A DNA stretch of 64,000 nucleotides from Sphaerolaimus hirsutus (GCA_964036195.1 OZ038457.1:17387147-17451146); one strand, 5' to 3'. Shown: positions 1-12,920, counted from the first letter of the stretch. The notes: generated by a model from the sequence alone, not told the origin. A program made the numbers and translations.

Positions 1-1375
1 GAAAATTTCTAAAGCGCGCTTTTTCCTCTTCTGTCAATTTAGGACAATCAGAGCGAAAGTGATCATCTGCCCCACATTCGTAACAGCCCTCATCAAATTT
101 ACGCGGCCTAAATTTGGAAACTGGTTTCGCAGCATTGTTACCTATCAATTGCTTTTCCAAATCAACTAAACGCTTATCCTTATCCTCTAACTGCCTAGAA
201 AGTTCCTCCAATTTCACTCGCTGTTCCTCAAACTTTGGATTTTCCGCCGCCGCCGGAACGGGCGGGGAATTTCCGAAAGCTCCCGCACCCCCTAAAGCAA
301 AAATTCGCTCGATTACCGAATTGGTGGCTTCTGAAACTAATTCAGCGTTGGATTTTGACTTTTTCTTACCACCCACTTTGTCCTTATCAATTTCCAGAAA
401 ACTTTCTTGCGTGCGCGCATTATTGACTACGTCTTGAAACTTAGCCCCAGCAGTAATAGATACATTCCTACGGATGTCAGGATACAATCCACTGACAAAT
501 TTCGCCACAGCCATCTTTTCGCGTTCAATTTTTGAAAGTTTCGGGAAAGCGCGTTTTATAATTTTCTCCAGCCGCACTGACCAATTTAACACATCTTCAT
601 CTTCGCCCTGCTCACTACTAATCACTTCCCTTTGCGCATGATGCTCCGAAATGGGGTTAGTATAATAACGTTCCAAAGCATCCATAAACTCCTCATAATC
701 TAAATTAATCAATTCACTCTTATGCGACATGTAAATCGAACGCGCGCTGTCACGCAAATAAACCGGAAGCAGCGATTTTCGCTCATCCGTCGGAATTTGC
801 AACGCCTCACAAACTGCGTCCCAATTTTTACGCCAATCAGCAAATTTATCATCAGCGCGCCCCTTAAAAGGTATCACCTGTCCAGTAAGCGCGGTCATGG
901 CAGCAGCATAACCCTCCCTACTAGTAGCAATCATACTCACAGCAGGTATAGGTGGTGTGGTAGCGGTAGAGCACCCTCCCGAATTAGAAACAGCGCTAAT
1001 TACAGAATTAATCGCTTGCATATCAGGCTTTTCTAAATGAATATACTCAGCAAATGCATTAATCGCGTCCGCAATTTGACTCACATCATTTCGCAAATTA
1101 TAGCAGTCAACACCTAACTTTACTAATGACACTAATTTTTCGTCATTATCACTCATGTTCCCATTTTCCAAAGAACTCATGGGTCGCTGATTATACAAAT
1201 AAGCGGCAATACTCACCGTTTGAGTCACAACCTGACTAAGGTTCCATTCTGACCCCTGAACCGAATTCCCCACTATCGACGAATTGATTTGATTCAAAGT
1301 CAAATTTTTCGCTTGAATCAGCAATTGCACCACATTGGGACCCGTGTTCACACCACTACCGCTCGCGTGCGCCAT
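1..1375 (-). CDS. gag: LTR-retrotransposon Gag, partial (3' part off the window)
   Basis: Minus-strand frame, open from the first ATG at 1375 to the window edge (about 458 residues), so it continues outside. Seen: a retrotransposon-gag region (about 470-900) with WRKNWDAVCEALQIP and AKFVSGLYPDIRRN; then a charged coiled coil (about 120-240); then a CCHC zinc knuckle, CYECGADDHFRSDC (44-85), near the left edge. This order (capsid-like helical domain, coiled coil, knuckle) is that of Ty3/Gypsy-type Gag, which packages element RNA. The same frame is open without any ATG up to 1861, adding about 160 Ser/Glu/Lys-rich residues with a short internal repeat. Either initiation is non-AUG or spliced, or the upstream part is fortuitous. 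No frameshift or stop is visible in the part seen. Protease and pol would lie to the left of the window. Confidence 0.85.
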   Translation of the reverse strand, partial: MAHASGSGVNTGPNVVQLLIQAKNLTLNQINSSIVGNSVQGSEWNLSQVVTQTVSIAAYLYNQRPMSSLENGNMSDNDEKLVSLVKLGVDCYNLRNDVSQIADAINAFAEYIHLEKPDMQAINSVISAVSNSGGCSTATTPPIPAVSMIATSREGYAAAMTALTGQVIPFKGRADDKFADWRKNWDAVCEALQIPTDERKSLLPVYLRDSARSIYMSHKSELINLDYEEFMDALERYYTNPISEHHAQREVISSEQGEDEDVLNWSVRLEKIIKRAFPKLSKIEREKMAVAKFVSGLYPDIRRNVSITAGAKFQDVVNNARTQESFLEIDKDKVGGKKKSKSNAELVSEATNSVIERIFALGGAGAFGNSPPVPAAAENPKFEEQRVKLEELSRQLEDKDKRLVDLEKQLIGNNAAKPVSKFRPRKFDEGCYECGADDHFRSDCPKLTEEEKARFRNF

Positions 1376-1861
1376 ACTCAAAGTAGAATACCGGAAAAAC
1401 ACACACTCACTCGACGACTGGGTACTCGCGCTTCGGTACCCGGCACTCGCGCTTCGGTGCCCTAACTTACTTTGCCCTACGGTCGGGAATGGCACCTCCG
1501 CACCCGCACTTGGCTTGCCTTGCTCACAGGTCGGGAATGACTCCTCCGCACCTCTTTCAGGGACCGGTCCTTCCGCGTCCACCCAGCAGTTGACGTCAAA
1601 GTCGTTAGGTTCGTCACTCAACTCAGCGGTTCCCGGTTCAGAACAGTGCGCGTCCGTACTGAACTGAACCGATTTCGGTTTTTTCTTACTTTTCCGCTTT
1701 TCCCTTTTTTGCCCACTAATAATTTCGTCAGTTTCGCGTCCCAAAACAAAAATATCCGTGCTTATCGGTTGCGTCGATCGGGTAGCCTTCCGTTCCTCCA
1801 GCCGGGCGGTGGTTCGTTTGTTCTCACCAGCGATTGTCAAACGGTGATCAGTCGCCTGAAC

Positions 1862-4654
1862 TCACTGGGAATATTAAACAAACCACTCGCTGCTACCAGT
1901 TGTCATGAATTTTCACCGGCTACTTTTTACTCAACCAAATTCCACTATGGCAAACTGCCAAGTTTTACCGATCTCACACCTACTCGTTGGATGAGCGACA
2001 AAGTAAGGCAACGGAAAAGCGACTACCGATTGAATTCGCAACGCACAATGGTGAATTCACCGAAGTGAATATCACAGGTGTACGCTACGTCAATTAAGTT
2101 AGCTTTTTAGCGAATGGCGTTTTTATCAACGCACCAGCAATTAGTTGAATGTCTAATTTACACCAAGGGGTCCGAAGTTTTTAGAAGAGATTTTATTTTA
2201 GGCGATTTTTAGACTCAGAATTCACACATTTAGATAGAACACAGGGAACACACTGAGAGCGAGTTTCTAACCAGCGGCACAAAACCTTCGAAAAAACTCC
2301 AAGAAAATGAAACCGAAGCAATTTCGACTGAATCGACCCCTACTCTAAATTACGGTACGCTTTTATACGCAACAACATAAGCCAAGTCCAGACAACACTT
2401 CCACATACCACGAGAAGCATGCTTACAAACGACTTTACAGACACACGGAATTTTAAAACGGGCATACCTAAAATTATTCACGGCGTCAGTTTACAGGATA
2501 TGTCGATCAACTACACAAAAACACAAAGAATTCACGCGCCAAAAATCGGGTTGGGAACAAGAGCGAGTACGAAAATAGAAAATGAGAAAAAATGAACGAA
2601 TGCGACAAGAATAAAAAGAACAGGAAAAACACACGAGATACTGTAAAAACCTGTTTTAGCGCGAAAAAAATGGCGGGCGATTCAAATTTTACTCAGCGAA
2701 TTCTACCGAAATCCCAAAGCCACCTCCACGAACGGGGAAACACACAGCAATTAGCGAAACAAATAGACACGCGAACAACAATCCCATCAGCAAAAAGAGC
2801 GTATAATAAACGAAAATGACGTTGATATCCAAAGCGTAAGAAGCACACGTATTATTAATGCACAACGAAAAAATGTCGTAAGTGGGATAATCCATGATAA
2901 GATTAGGATACCGGTAAGGCGAATGAAATTAGTTTTCACACTGACTGTCAAGGAAAAAATGAATTACGGTACCGTTTTAAAGACTCTTAGCGGAAATTCT
3001 ATCAGAGTGATTAAATAAATATGCACTCAAATCAGATCACCTTTACACTTATCAAAATATTCGGGGAAAAAACAGGAAAAACAAGCGGCTTATTATTTCA
3101 TCTCTTTGTATAATAAAGATCAACCACGAAATTTGCATAAATTCCTAAATATCCAAATGTCAAGTTATCAGTTCTCTAGGGGAAAGGGAAATACAAAAAA
3201 ATCAATCTAGGATTAGGTAGATAAAAAAAATAGCGAAGTTGCAAACGTAAAATCAAATAAAAATTAGCATACTCGAGTTTTACCTATTCCCTACCAAACC
3301 TAAAGTTAAAATGAATATGAAGTCGGTATAACGCTTAACAGAAATACGAACGCAAATGATTGGCAACTTGAAAGTTTATAAATTTCAATCTTTGTAGCTT
3401 AAATGCATGTTTGGATTGCATGACTTTTTGAAGTTTAAAACTAAAACAAAACAAACTCAAGTGAATCCACTGCCACATGCCGAAACGCAACAGCCATTAA
3501 CTACCGAAGGCACTTCTCACGAAAATGACCACTCTCGCTGCTACACCACTCATTCTGCTACCAGAATATTAATTAGTTAGCCACGGCTTTTTGATCCCAT
3601 ACGCACTGTGCAAAAACCACACCCCGAAAATACCGAACTGCTAAACTCACTCAAAAATAGGTACACTTGTCACTGTATGGGTGCTTGTTTCGATGAGATC
3701 GGCGGACTGGGCTGTTCTCACAACAAGCCAAGGGAGTAGGCATTTAGACATGCGATCATGCCTGTCGAGTTAGACTCGATTCTTTTAATTACCTCTCATT
3801 TTCAACACCAATCATCATCGCACCTCTATAATCAGTGTACCTTTGTAAAATCGCATGTAAATTAACTTTTTGTTTTCCAATCCGGAAATGCAGGAATGCA
3901 CAGTACATACTAGATCAATAGCCGCGACCCTCACGTCAAAAAAAAAAAAATGCAACGAGAGTTAGTCAAAAATTCAACCTATGTGCCCTCAGTTATCACT
4001 GACCATTCACGCACTACGACACGTAACCACAGCGTCACTCTTTTTACTTAGAGGAAATAACTGAAACTTTGTTATGCAATCCAAACCGCTAGTAAAAAAA
4101 ATTATTACTTTTAAATTAAACTGTCACAATTAAAATTGTTGCCAATTCACTTGTCTCACTTTCTAAAAAAAAAAAAACTACCTAATTAAAAAAATCTAAA
4201 CAAATAAAAAACAACTATTTACATCACAGCGTCAACTTTGTGTCAGATCCTCAATACCTCCAATCCTTCCTTGGCCAGAAAAAACACACATAACACAATA
4301 GGGCACCGGAAAAACGGAAATGCACGTTGCCACGTTGCCAACGTAGCGCAGCGACGTAGCCGAAAACGTCAACGCCACGTTCGCCCACCGAATCGCCCAA
4401 AACCATCGTCGAAGTAGAACTGAAATGTTTAAATTATTGTAAGCTCGGAAGTGTAAACAACCCTCTACATAAATTCATTAAGTAAACTATATATACATTT
4501 ACACTTAAAATTTTTGAAATTTTACAATTTTTGGACACCCACTTTTGCTCACACATGTATCGCGAGGCGATTACGCACTGGGCCGGGGCGCGGCCACTGC
4601 GGCATTGACCCTGCAGCCGCGCAGCCGGGGCCGACCCACCCGAGGTTGTGCAAC
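1862..4654. other. AT-rich upstream region of the gag element, no gene seen
   Basis: About 2.8 kb without a convincing coding frame. It should contain the 5' LTR and leader of the gag element, because transcription runs leftwards. A TATA-like run (TATATATAG on the minus strand, about 4486-4494) is a candidate LTR promoter. I could not delimit the LTR: its partner is outside the window and I found no clear tRNA primer-binding match. Confidence 0.35.
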
Positions 4655-4937
4655 CATAGTTGTTAAAACGTATTTACGTTTACTCGAAAAATACGTATAC
4701 TCGAGTACGGAGTATATACGTTTACGTATCCTCTGAAAAAATACCTGCACTCACCATTCGCGTACGCGAGTACAGAAAACGTACTCACTTTTACGTTTTC
4801 TTGGACAAAAGTAATTTATACATGTTTACGCATGAGTAAAAGTAAAAAATTACTTTACGTTTTCTGAACTCAGCGGTGAGTAAAAAATACTTTATGTTCA
4901 CGTTTACTCAAAAAGTTAAGTAGTTTTAACAACTCTG
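4655..4937. mobile_element. MITE, ACGTATTTACG family (copy 1)
   Basis: Left end CATAGTTGTTAAAACG pairs with the inverted right end GTTTTAACAACTCTG. The body is made of variants of ACGTTTACTCG and TACGTTTTC. It is the same family as 12921-13317, which has an exact 8-bp duplication. Here the flanks match only poorly, so the duplication has decayed. Confidence 0.65.
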
Positions 4938-5593
4938 TTGCGCACTTGCAGCGCTTACCAGCGAAACGATTGCATTACACGGCTTGACACTTGATAGATG
5001 GCACTTTCGAAATTACCATGACCATCTCATAAGCGATTCGCTACGCTCTCGATCATCGCCTATTCAATGGCCATTAAAATGGAATTGACAGGCGTCGAGA
5101 CAGGATCCAGAGATAAATTTCTATCGCATGATGATCAAAATGAATCGAACGGCATAGTTAAACCCGGATGCGGGAAACTGAAGCTACCTGGGAAACACGG
5201 CGAAAAAGTGCCCAAAAACCGTGTCAATCAGCACATTCCATCGGTAGGTGTAAATAGGTGATGTGTCACGGCTGTTTTTCTACTTCCAGTCAGCGTAGGG
5301 GAGACAGAAAGAAACGATAAAGCAAGTCCCGTCTGCTGATTGGTCCAATGATGACGTATATAATTTGAATAGCGAGTAGGTCTTGAAAGTTTTTTTGTGA
5401 AAAATGGTATTCAGATTTTTAACGGTGCGGATGAACAAGGGGTTTGGACAGGGTTTTAGGATCAGGATTGATTAGAGGTTGGTGTGACTGGCCACGGTCA
5501 CTATTAAGAAGAATGTATTCGTGAACAGCTGTGTAAATATGTATCACATTGAGAAGACTTCTTGTATATCATATAGAACAAATTTCAGCTAAC
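4938..5593. other. intergenic, no gene supported
   Basis: Contains a short plus-strand open frame (5067-5261) of no recognisable family and a TATA-like TATATAATTT at about 5357. Neither is enough to call a gene. Confidence 0.3.
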
Positions 5594-6045
5594 TACCGTA
5601 TTACCTCTAATATAAGATATACCTTATATTGTTTTCGTCAGATTTTTAGAGCCAAAAGTTATACCTTGTATTAGAGGGTACCTTATATTAGAGGGTACCT
5701 TCAATTTTTTTTGCCAGATTTTCGTCTGGTCAACAATTCAAAGTTTCTCTTCGAGTGAATAGTGCCGCCGTAAACTGACACACTTTTCAGCGGCGGAAGT
5801 CGACGAAGAGTCATCGCAGTGCCCTTCAGCACCATTTTCATCATTTTCTGCCATGTCTAGCAACCATTTTTATTATTTTGCATGTTTTGGCACGCAGCCA
5901 GCTGTGCCTTATTAGAGGTATGCCTTATATTAGAGGGTACCTTATATTTATTTTGTCGCGTTCAAAATAGCCAAAAGTTATACCTTATATTAGAGGGTAC
6001 CTTATATTAGAGGGATGCCTTATATTGGAGGTAAATAATACGGTA
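5594..6045. mobile_element. TA-flanked TIR element with internal TTATATTAGAGGGTACC repeats
   Basis: Ends TACCGTATTACCTCTAATAT (left) and an inverted AATAATACGGTA (right). Several tandem or inverted copies of CTTATATTAGAGGGTACC lie inside, both near the left end (5610-5700) and near the right end (5910-6030). The terminal TACCGTATT is shared with the CCTCGAAATA superfamily found elsewhere in the window. Confidence 0.7.
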
Positions 6046-7992
6046 GGTATTCCAAAAATTCCAGTCAGGAATGTTCAATTGTCCATCTGTACCATGAATT
6101 ATCCATCACCTTGTAATCTCTGCATAAAATCTTACAACAATAATCATTTCCTACAGTCTCAATCCCCCTGTAAATTGTTAAAAGCTATGCATCATTTGCA
6201 TAAGCACTCTACCTATACTAACTAGGCACTCAGGTAGAAAATCTACATATTGGACTCCTCAAATGCATGAAATTAATAATCAAACTAGCTCATGTATTGT
6301 ATTGATTGAACAAATTATTTAATGAGGAGATATTATACTTCACAAACTGCATAACATCCATAGAAACACTACATTTTAAAACGGAATATAGGCGGAGCCT
6401 AAGTACATGAAGTGGCGTGTTTTTCGCCTGCAGATGGGGGGGACTGTAAAATACACTGGCGGCTGGCATTGACGCCCTGTGGAATGTGGCTGTCACATGG
6501 GCGTCCCACGCGGCACACATGGTTTTGCGAATTCTTGCGGCCCCACTTCGGTACGTATGCGGGAAATATAGCACGAATTTGATTTAGTTAGACATCGGAT
6601 ATTGGACAAAGGAAGTGCATAATGCAGAGAAAAATACGCATTCTGATGGCGAGATGTAAAGGGAGTTAATTGGAAAAACAAACAGATAAAACAAATCATA
6701 TCAAAAGCATTTAAGAAACATTTGATTCGTTTATGAATAAATGTCTAGAATGGTGATGACCAGATGTTTTTTGACCGTTTTGGACAGAAAACGGAACATG
6801 AAATATTCAGAAATGAAAAAACGTTTAGAAACCCTTTTTATTCAAAAAATGCGGTCATTAAAAACGTTTTTTTCACCCCTACTATAGAGCTTGTTGATAA
6901 TGTCTAATTCAATGAGATGTCTATTATCATGTCTATAAATAGAACCCAAAATAGAAATTATTCGCAGTGATGTCTAATGAACAAACCAGCCATGTGCACT
7001 GTGCGACGTGATCTACCGATGGATGAACACCATGCCTGTAGACAGATTACAACACTGTGGCAATATGCGTGTAAGTGAGTTACAGACAGCATGACCTTGC
7101 ACGCAAGTATTATTTGCAGATCTAATTGAGCCGAGAATATTCTTGCACTTCAACTATTCCATGCAGGCTCCCCTATTTTTACAATTCGAACTGATAAATG
7201 ACAAAAAAAAACTGAAGAAAACTTTTTTCCAGCGACCACGCGAGAAATTAATTCGCATCAAAATAGACGTAGCGTGAAATTTGACCACGGACAGAGGTCC
7301 CGGCAATACATAATCAAGAGTGGCAATGGGCGAACTTCGCGCGGCCGACTGCAGGAAATGCATTAGTGGCGGCGCCGCCGACATGCAAAACATGCACATC
7401 AAGCATGCATGAACGAGCCGCTGCAGCTGCGCGCGCGGCACCTGGGCGAGACGCCAACGTTCCCACACTTGTTATTATGACACCCTTGGGACACATCATC
7501 ATCCCAGCGCTCGGCATACATGCATGCTTGCAGGCTTTTGAAGCAATAAAGAGACCGGAAATGGTGTGTTAAGTGGCACATAATGTGTCCTTGAATTAAA
7601 ATTTCTACTCGAGGTGAATGGACAATTTACGAGCGCAACGTAAAAGTACAATCGCATCAATATGGATTACTTTTTGTCGCCACAGTGCCTTTTTGCAGTA
7701 GGTGCTGAAATTTTCAAAACTCAACCAAGAACACAATTATAGAAAAAAATGTATTCACCCAAAAACGTCAGATGACATTTGAGTAGCTTGTCAACTGCAT
7801 CAGTTCACTATTTCGCAGTCATTAATGGCAATTCGCAGCAGGGGAAAACAAATTTCCGTCACTAATTCGATCCTACTATCCGGTGACCCATGATCGCATG
7901 GGGGCGGCGCGACTGCGCTAAGCAGCAGCGCATGTTCAGTGATTATGCATGCCACAGCCACACAAAATTATGCAATGTGTGTACGACTAGAC
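6046..7992. other. intergenic, nothing recognised
   Basis: About 1.9 kb with no conserved protein frame and no clear element. A GC-rich patch at 7320-7460 gives opposite overlapping open frames, typical of GC-rich non-coding DNA. Confidence 0.3.
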
Positions 7993-8232
7993 TACCGTAT
8001 TTCTTCTAATAGAAGAGCGCCGTTTTACTTTTTTTTTACCTGGCGTTCTATTGAAGGTGCCGTTCTATTGGGGGCTGCTGTTCTATTGTTATCGGGAGTG
8101 CAAAAACATGGCAAAACCTGCCGTTCTATTGGAGGTGCCGTTCTATTGGAGGTGCCGTTATATTGGAGGTGCCGTTCTATTGGAGGTGCCGTTCTATTGG
8201 AGGTATGCCGTTCTATTAGAAGAAATACGGTA
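7993..8232. mobile_element. short TA-flanked TIR element carrying a 17-bp minisatellite
   Basis: Ends TACCGTATTTCTTCTAATAG and inverted CTATTAGAAGAAATACGGTA. The body is mainly tandem GCCGTTCTATTGGAGGT units (about six between 8120 and 8215), and each unit resembles the terminal repeat. Open frames through it are artefacts of the repeat. Confidence 0.8.
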
Positions 8233-8591
8233 CTGTCCAGTGGCCGCCACATCAACTAATGTGGCAAATGTTAATGGTTTTGCGCATGTTACTGAAGTGG
8301 TTACAGCAGCGAATAATCGCGAGATAAATACATGTTTGTTGTGTATAAACATACAAGTATTTACGTACGAAACCGCTTACATAGTAATTACAGGCTTCAC
8401 AATTCATCAATAAAATTTTAGCCTTAGCCAGATGTGACTGCGGCCTAGTGCGAGCAAATTACATGCTCGCTGCATCTGCGGTCAAAATGTAGGTAATTCG
8501 AGAACAAGCTCGCTTAAATTAGAAAACGTGTGCCAGCCGCCGCCTCATTTGCACTATGAAAGCTGTGACACTTTCTATCGGCTGAATCCAA

Positions 8592-8734
8592 TATTACATA
8601 CAAGCCAATATCACAGTCTGTATCCCTATACATACACAGGTGGCAATATCACAGTCTGTTACCCTACACATACGCATATGCGCTCTTAACAGTCAAACAG
8701 GTGCGATATACATACATGCGGGCAGTGTTGTGAC
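8592..8734 (+). repeat. repeat unit R, left copy (inverted partner at 11088-11262)
   Basis: Contains CCAATATCACAGTCTGTATC and a second AATATCACAGTCTGTTA, continuing after 9573 with ATTCCATTGCGTTGCAAGC. Nearly the whole stretch recurs in reverse orientation at 11088-11262. The copy is split by the hAT-like element 8735-9565. Confidence 0.7.
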
Positions 8735-9565
8735 CAACGATGGGTAAGTTCTCCAAAAAAAAACACTTTCTGTGTTTTGAGTTTTTCGAAAATGGATACC
8801 TGTGTTTTGAGTTTTTTTATCGAAAAAAACTTGAGTAACTCTGTTTTTATTTCTGTGTTTTTTGTTAAAACTCGAGTTTTTGAGTTTTTTTCTAAAAAAC
8901 TCGAGTTTTTGTCTAAAAAACTTGAGTTTTCCCCCCAAAAAATCTGATTTACAGCATTTTGATGTGGAAACAGCGGTTTTCTTATAAAATATTGGTTTTG
9001 CACATGTTTTAACCCCACATAACATAAGTGTATTCATTCAAGTGTCAAAAAAGTCCATAAAAATGTCCTCAATGAGGACATCCACCCACATCGCAACACC
9101 AGCATCAACAAAATGCTCACAAAGGACAATTTACGCAGTACTCCAAAATTCTTCAATGGATGTGCACTGTATGGAAGACTACAGAATTGATTTGAACTAC
9201 AACTATATTTAAACATGTCCACCAGGAGACGTGCATGCCATCCTTAAATTATCTTTTGTTCCATCATAAAATTTGAATACATTATGTACATATTTACATG
9301 CTATACATGCATATCTTGTCTTGTTTAGTTTAACTGAATTCATGTGCGTTTTGAAAATGTGTTCAACCACTTCTCTGAAAAAAACTCAAAAACTCAAAAA
9401 ACTTTTCTGTGTTTCCGTGTTTCTGTGTTTCTGTGTTCTCCAAAAAAAAACTCATTTGAGTTTTGAGTTTTTCAAAATTTGTGAGTTTCCGTGTTTCTGT
9501 GTAAAACAAAAACACAGAAACTCAATGAGTTTCTGTGTTCAATTTCTGTGTTTTTTCCATCGTTG
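8735..9565. mobile_element. hAT-type MITE, AAACACAGAAACTC family
   Basis: Starts CAACGATGGGTAAG and ends TTTTTTCCATCGTTG. It is flanked by the exact 8-bp duplication GTTGTGAC (8727-8734 and 9566-9573). The subterminal body is low complexity, built from AAACTCGAGTTTTTG and AACACAGAAACTC motifs. It is inserted inside repeat unit R. Confidence 0.85.
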
Positions 9566-10028
9566 GTTGTGACATTCCATTGCGTTGCAAGCATGCGTCC
9601 ATACAGACAATCAGTATGAAATCACTATCAGTAATTATCACCCTGATTGACAAGGTGTGAAAGCTAAATAACGAACCAAAATTATATACTTAGTTTTTGT
9701 CATCAATATATATCGTTTCTACTATGCAAAAATTTATTACAAAATTTATCACAATATTTTATTCATTTGATTATGGTAGTTTTCCATACTAGGTGTGCTG
9801 TCAGCCGCATGTACTAACGATGTATTTACAACTTTGTTGCCCTGAAAAATTCCCTGAGAGTGATTTTAAAATCACCATTGTAAATGTATGTAGGGACAAT
9901 TTTACATGTATCCACGATTTTTTCAAGGCAACACATTACTTATTATCCTGTATTGTTACAAAATTTGTTACATTGTCATTTGTCTTCATTTTTGAAACTT
10001 CATTTGAGAATGTGTTATGCCCTATCAC

Positions 10029-10860
10029 CATGGTTGGTTTTAGTAAAATTCTTTTTACTAAAATTGTATTTTATTTTTATTAAAATTGTATTTTATTTTT
10101 ATTTTATTCATGTTTCCGTTTATTTTATTTTATTTTATTCTGAAATGTCATTAATAAAATAAAATGAAACCATTTTACAAAAATTTTACAAATATTTTAC
10201 AAAAATTTTACAAAAAATCAAAAATCCTGGATACAAGGACATAAAACAATGTGCATTCTAGAAGCATGCAGATGAATACAAAAAAAAATTTATGTAAACT
10301 TTTGACACAAGTTGTGAGGTAGGCATTTTGTATTTTGACCCTCAGGAGGTCCTGGATATATGCATCTTATTGCTCCGCCCAAGGCAAGATACCTTAAATT
10401 TGGTTGTTTTTTTGGGTAGGGGAGGGCTTGCGGGGTTCAATATATTGGCTTTTTCAAGGTATGGAACGAAGAAAATGGGAAACAAATCACATAAATTAGT
10501 GATCTTTAAGGTGAAAATATTTTTAAAAATGTGAAAATTTGCAATTTTGAGCAACGATATGTTTCAATCACAACAATGAAAGATACAACAAGACACTAGT
10601 TCTGCAAATTGGCAGCTAGGAACTTAAGCAACATGATAGAAAACTTTCTATAGAATTTAACATACACTCTAGTTTTTGTAAAATTTTACTAAAATTGTAC
10701 AAAAATTCGAATTATTGTACAATTTTACTCAAATTTGAATTTTAGTAAGATTGTATTTTATTTTATTTATTTTCCATTTTATTTTATTTTATTTTATTCT
10801 CTAATTTTCCATTTTATTTTTATTTTATTTTTATTTTTTTCTGAGATTTTGCCAACCCTG
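10029..10860. mobile_element. hAT-type MITE, TTTTACTAAAATTG / AAATAAAAT family
   Basis: Starts CATGGTTGGTTTTAG and ends TTTTGCCAACCCTG, with the exact 8-bp duplication CCTATCAC at 10021-10028 and 10861-10868. Arms are runs of TTTTATTTTA. A middle part (10320-10460) resembles the interior of the CAGGGG-type elements. Same family as 14265-14540. Confidence 0.85.
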
Positions 10861-11087
10861 CCTATCACTAGAAAATTCCTCTGTTCTAATCACTTATCTA
10901 AATATTTACATTTCATAGTACTGTAAAGAGACTTCACGCAATTAACCTATTAACATTGAGTTCTCATTCAATCAATAAAAAAATCAACTAACTAACAAAC
11001 TCTATTTAGTAGCGGCATTTGTGCATCGAACGCAAGTAGCAGGCGCAGCATACATAATCAATTGATACATACAAACGTAAATATGCG

Positions 11088-11262
11088 TGTGTTGCGTGCG
11101 CATGGAATGCCGCGACACCGCCCCGCGTGTATGTATATCGCACTTGTTTGACTGTTAAGAGCGCATATGTGTATGTGTAGGTTAACAGACTGTGATATTG
11201 CCACCTGTGTATGTATAGGGATACAGACTGTGATATTGGCTTGTATGTAGTATGTAGCACCG
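11088..11262 (-). repeat. repeat unit R, right copy (inverted)
   Basis: Reverse-complement counterpart of 8592-8734 plus 9574-9600, including ACAGACTGTGATATTG twice. It is intact here, with no insertion. The two copies are about 2.4 kb apart and could be ends of a larger decayed foldback or two independent insertions. Confidence 0.65.
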
Positions 11263-12920
11263 TCCTTTCTATCCGATGTGTCAAAATAAATGCGAAAGCC
11301 CAAAACAGCCACAAAATGTGAGAACCAATTTAAAGTGTGTTTTTGAGAAAAGTGTTTAAGAGAAGAAAAATAAAAACAGAAATTGAAGAAGAATATGTTG
11401 GCAAGTAGACAAAGCTCAAATGAACCCCCGCGGGGGTACAAATCTACAAAACCCCTGGCTGAGATTCAAGCAATAATGTTGTGGCAGATAAATCGATCAA
11501 ACTCGAGATAATCGTACAGCTCTCACTCAAGTGTACGTTAGCAACAATGCTCAATTCCCCAGTCCAAAAGCACATGTCTGCAATCTAAATACCTACATGA
11601 ATACATCAAATATATTTACATAAATACACATGTTCAGCACGATACCATTCAACGGGGGGGGGGGGGGGTACAACAGCAGGAAAGGAAGTGAACTGAAATT
11701 GATGTTACGCGTTTCGGAAGGTGGGCAGCCTGGAACAGCGGTGATTAGCTACATGCTCGCGTGCGCGCTCATTCGGTATGACGAAGATGCATGGCGCCGC
11801 ACCGGCGATGGCAGCGCCATGGCGTTGGCGTTGGCAGTTCCATGGCGTTGACGTCACTTTCTACGCTCAGCCTGCGCCCAAGCAGCAGAACCAGCACAAC
11901 CTGCTCAACCAGCAGAAATTTGAAGCAAAATGGCAGCAGACTTGCCATCACTACACCAGACAATAACTGGCCGCTATCTCGACTGCGAGTTGCTAAGACT
12001 TTGGCATGGGCACATTGTCGGCCCAGTGTTACGCGGACACTATCTGACAGCACCCAGGAGACGTTTACAGCCACAATCAGTTGGCGAAAATCGAACATAA
12101 AGACGGAGGGACTGCAGTCGACGCGAATCGCGCTAATGCGCACCTATCAGCCAGAAATCCATCTTCGCTGCCGGGCGCTCATCATGCCCAGTTTATATGC
12201 ATGAAGATCACATGCATCGGGGATGAGTGACGCATATGAGTGTGCACGCGGCGCGGGCGGCGGTCGTAAATCGGCCGCGGCGACCCCATGCAGCCGTGAT
12301 CAACATTGGCCGCGCGGCCGATTTACGCGCTGCATGTACACTCGCTATTTGTCATCGACCATCGTTGATTTGACCAATTTACTCGAGAAGCGTGAACGAG
12401 ACGGGAATACTACATAGGTAAACATGATCAGAGGGAATCAGAAAAGCGCCAAATAGTTGGAAATGTTAAAATACGAATCCGAAAAACGTAAATAGTGTTT
12501 TTCGATGAAGCACTGCACAGCACCGACCAACATCAAAGACATCAATTCAAAGCAATAAATATTTTCCCTCGTAAAACGTTCAGTGCTTTGATGGAAATTG
12601 GGGGGGGGGGGGGTTAGCGAGCGCATTCCATCAGAGTCAGTTGTAAATATCAAAACGGCGTCGCCGACAAATACAAAAAATTCCTGCACAAAAATTATTC
12701 ACCTCAAAATGTCATCATATGCTGGCTTTTATAGACTTTCAAAATAAGGAAAACGTGACGACAATGTCGAACGGCCGTGGGCGTGGCATAGGCCGATGAA
12801 AATTGCGGCGACGTGAACAAACATGATCAGTTCCGCCGAAGACAAACAATTTCTGGCTTGGAAAAGAAGTGGCGTTATTTACAAAGGACAAAGTATTTAC
12901 ACGCAAGCGCTGCACTGCAC
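11263..12920. other. intergenic, GC-richer patch, no gene supported
   Basis: Contains a 15-base G run (11655-11669), a GCGCC/CCATGG-rich stretch (11790-11860) reminiscent of the GCGCC element family, and a near-palindrome around 12240-12330 with two CGGCCGATTTACG-like halves. Overlapping open frames on both strands look like composition artefacts. Confidence 0.3.

Noticed and set aside
2161..4500. Exact LTR boundaries for the gag element
   Set aside because: Only one LTR could be in the window and no convincing primer-binding site or TG...CA pair was found.
5067..5261. Small plus-strand gene
   Set aside because: Sixty-odd codons, no family match, no splice or poly(A) support.
8100..8225. 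CRISPR-like repeat array
   Set aside because: Units are contiguous without unique spacers, in a eukaryotic TIR element.
8025..8413. Overlapping open frames with repeated VLLEVPFYW-like peptide
   Set aside because: Produced by the 17-bp minisatellite inside a TIR element.
11778..12204. Overlapping open frames on both strands
   Set aside because: GC-rich composition with CCATGGCG repeats; no conserved motif.
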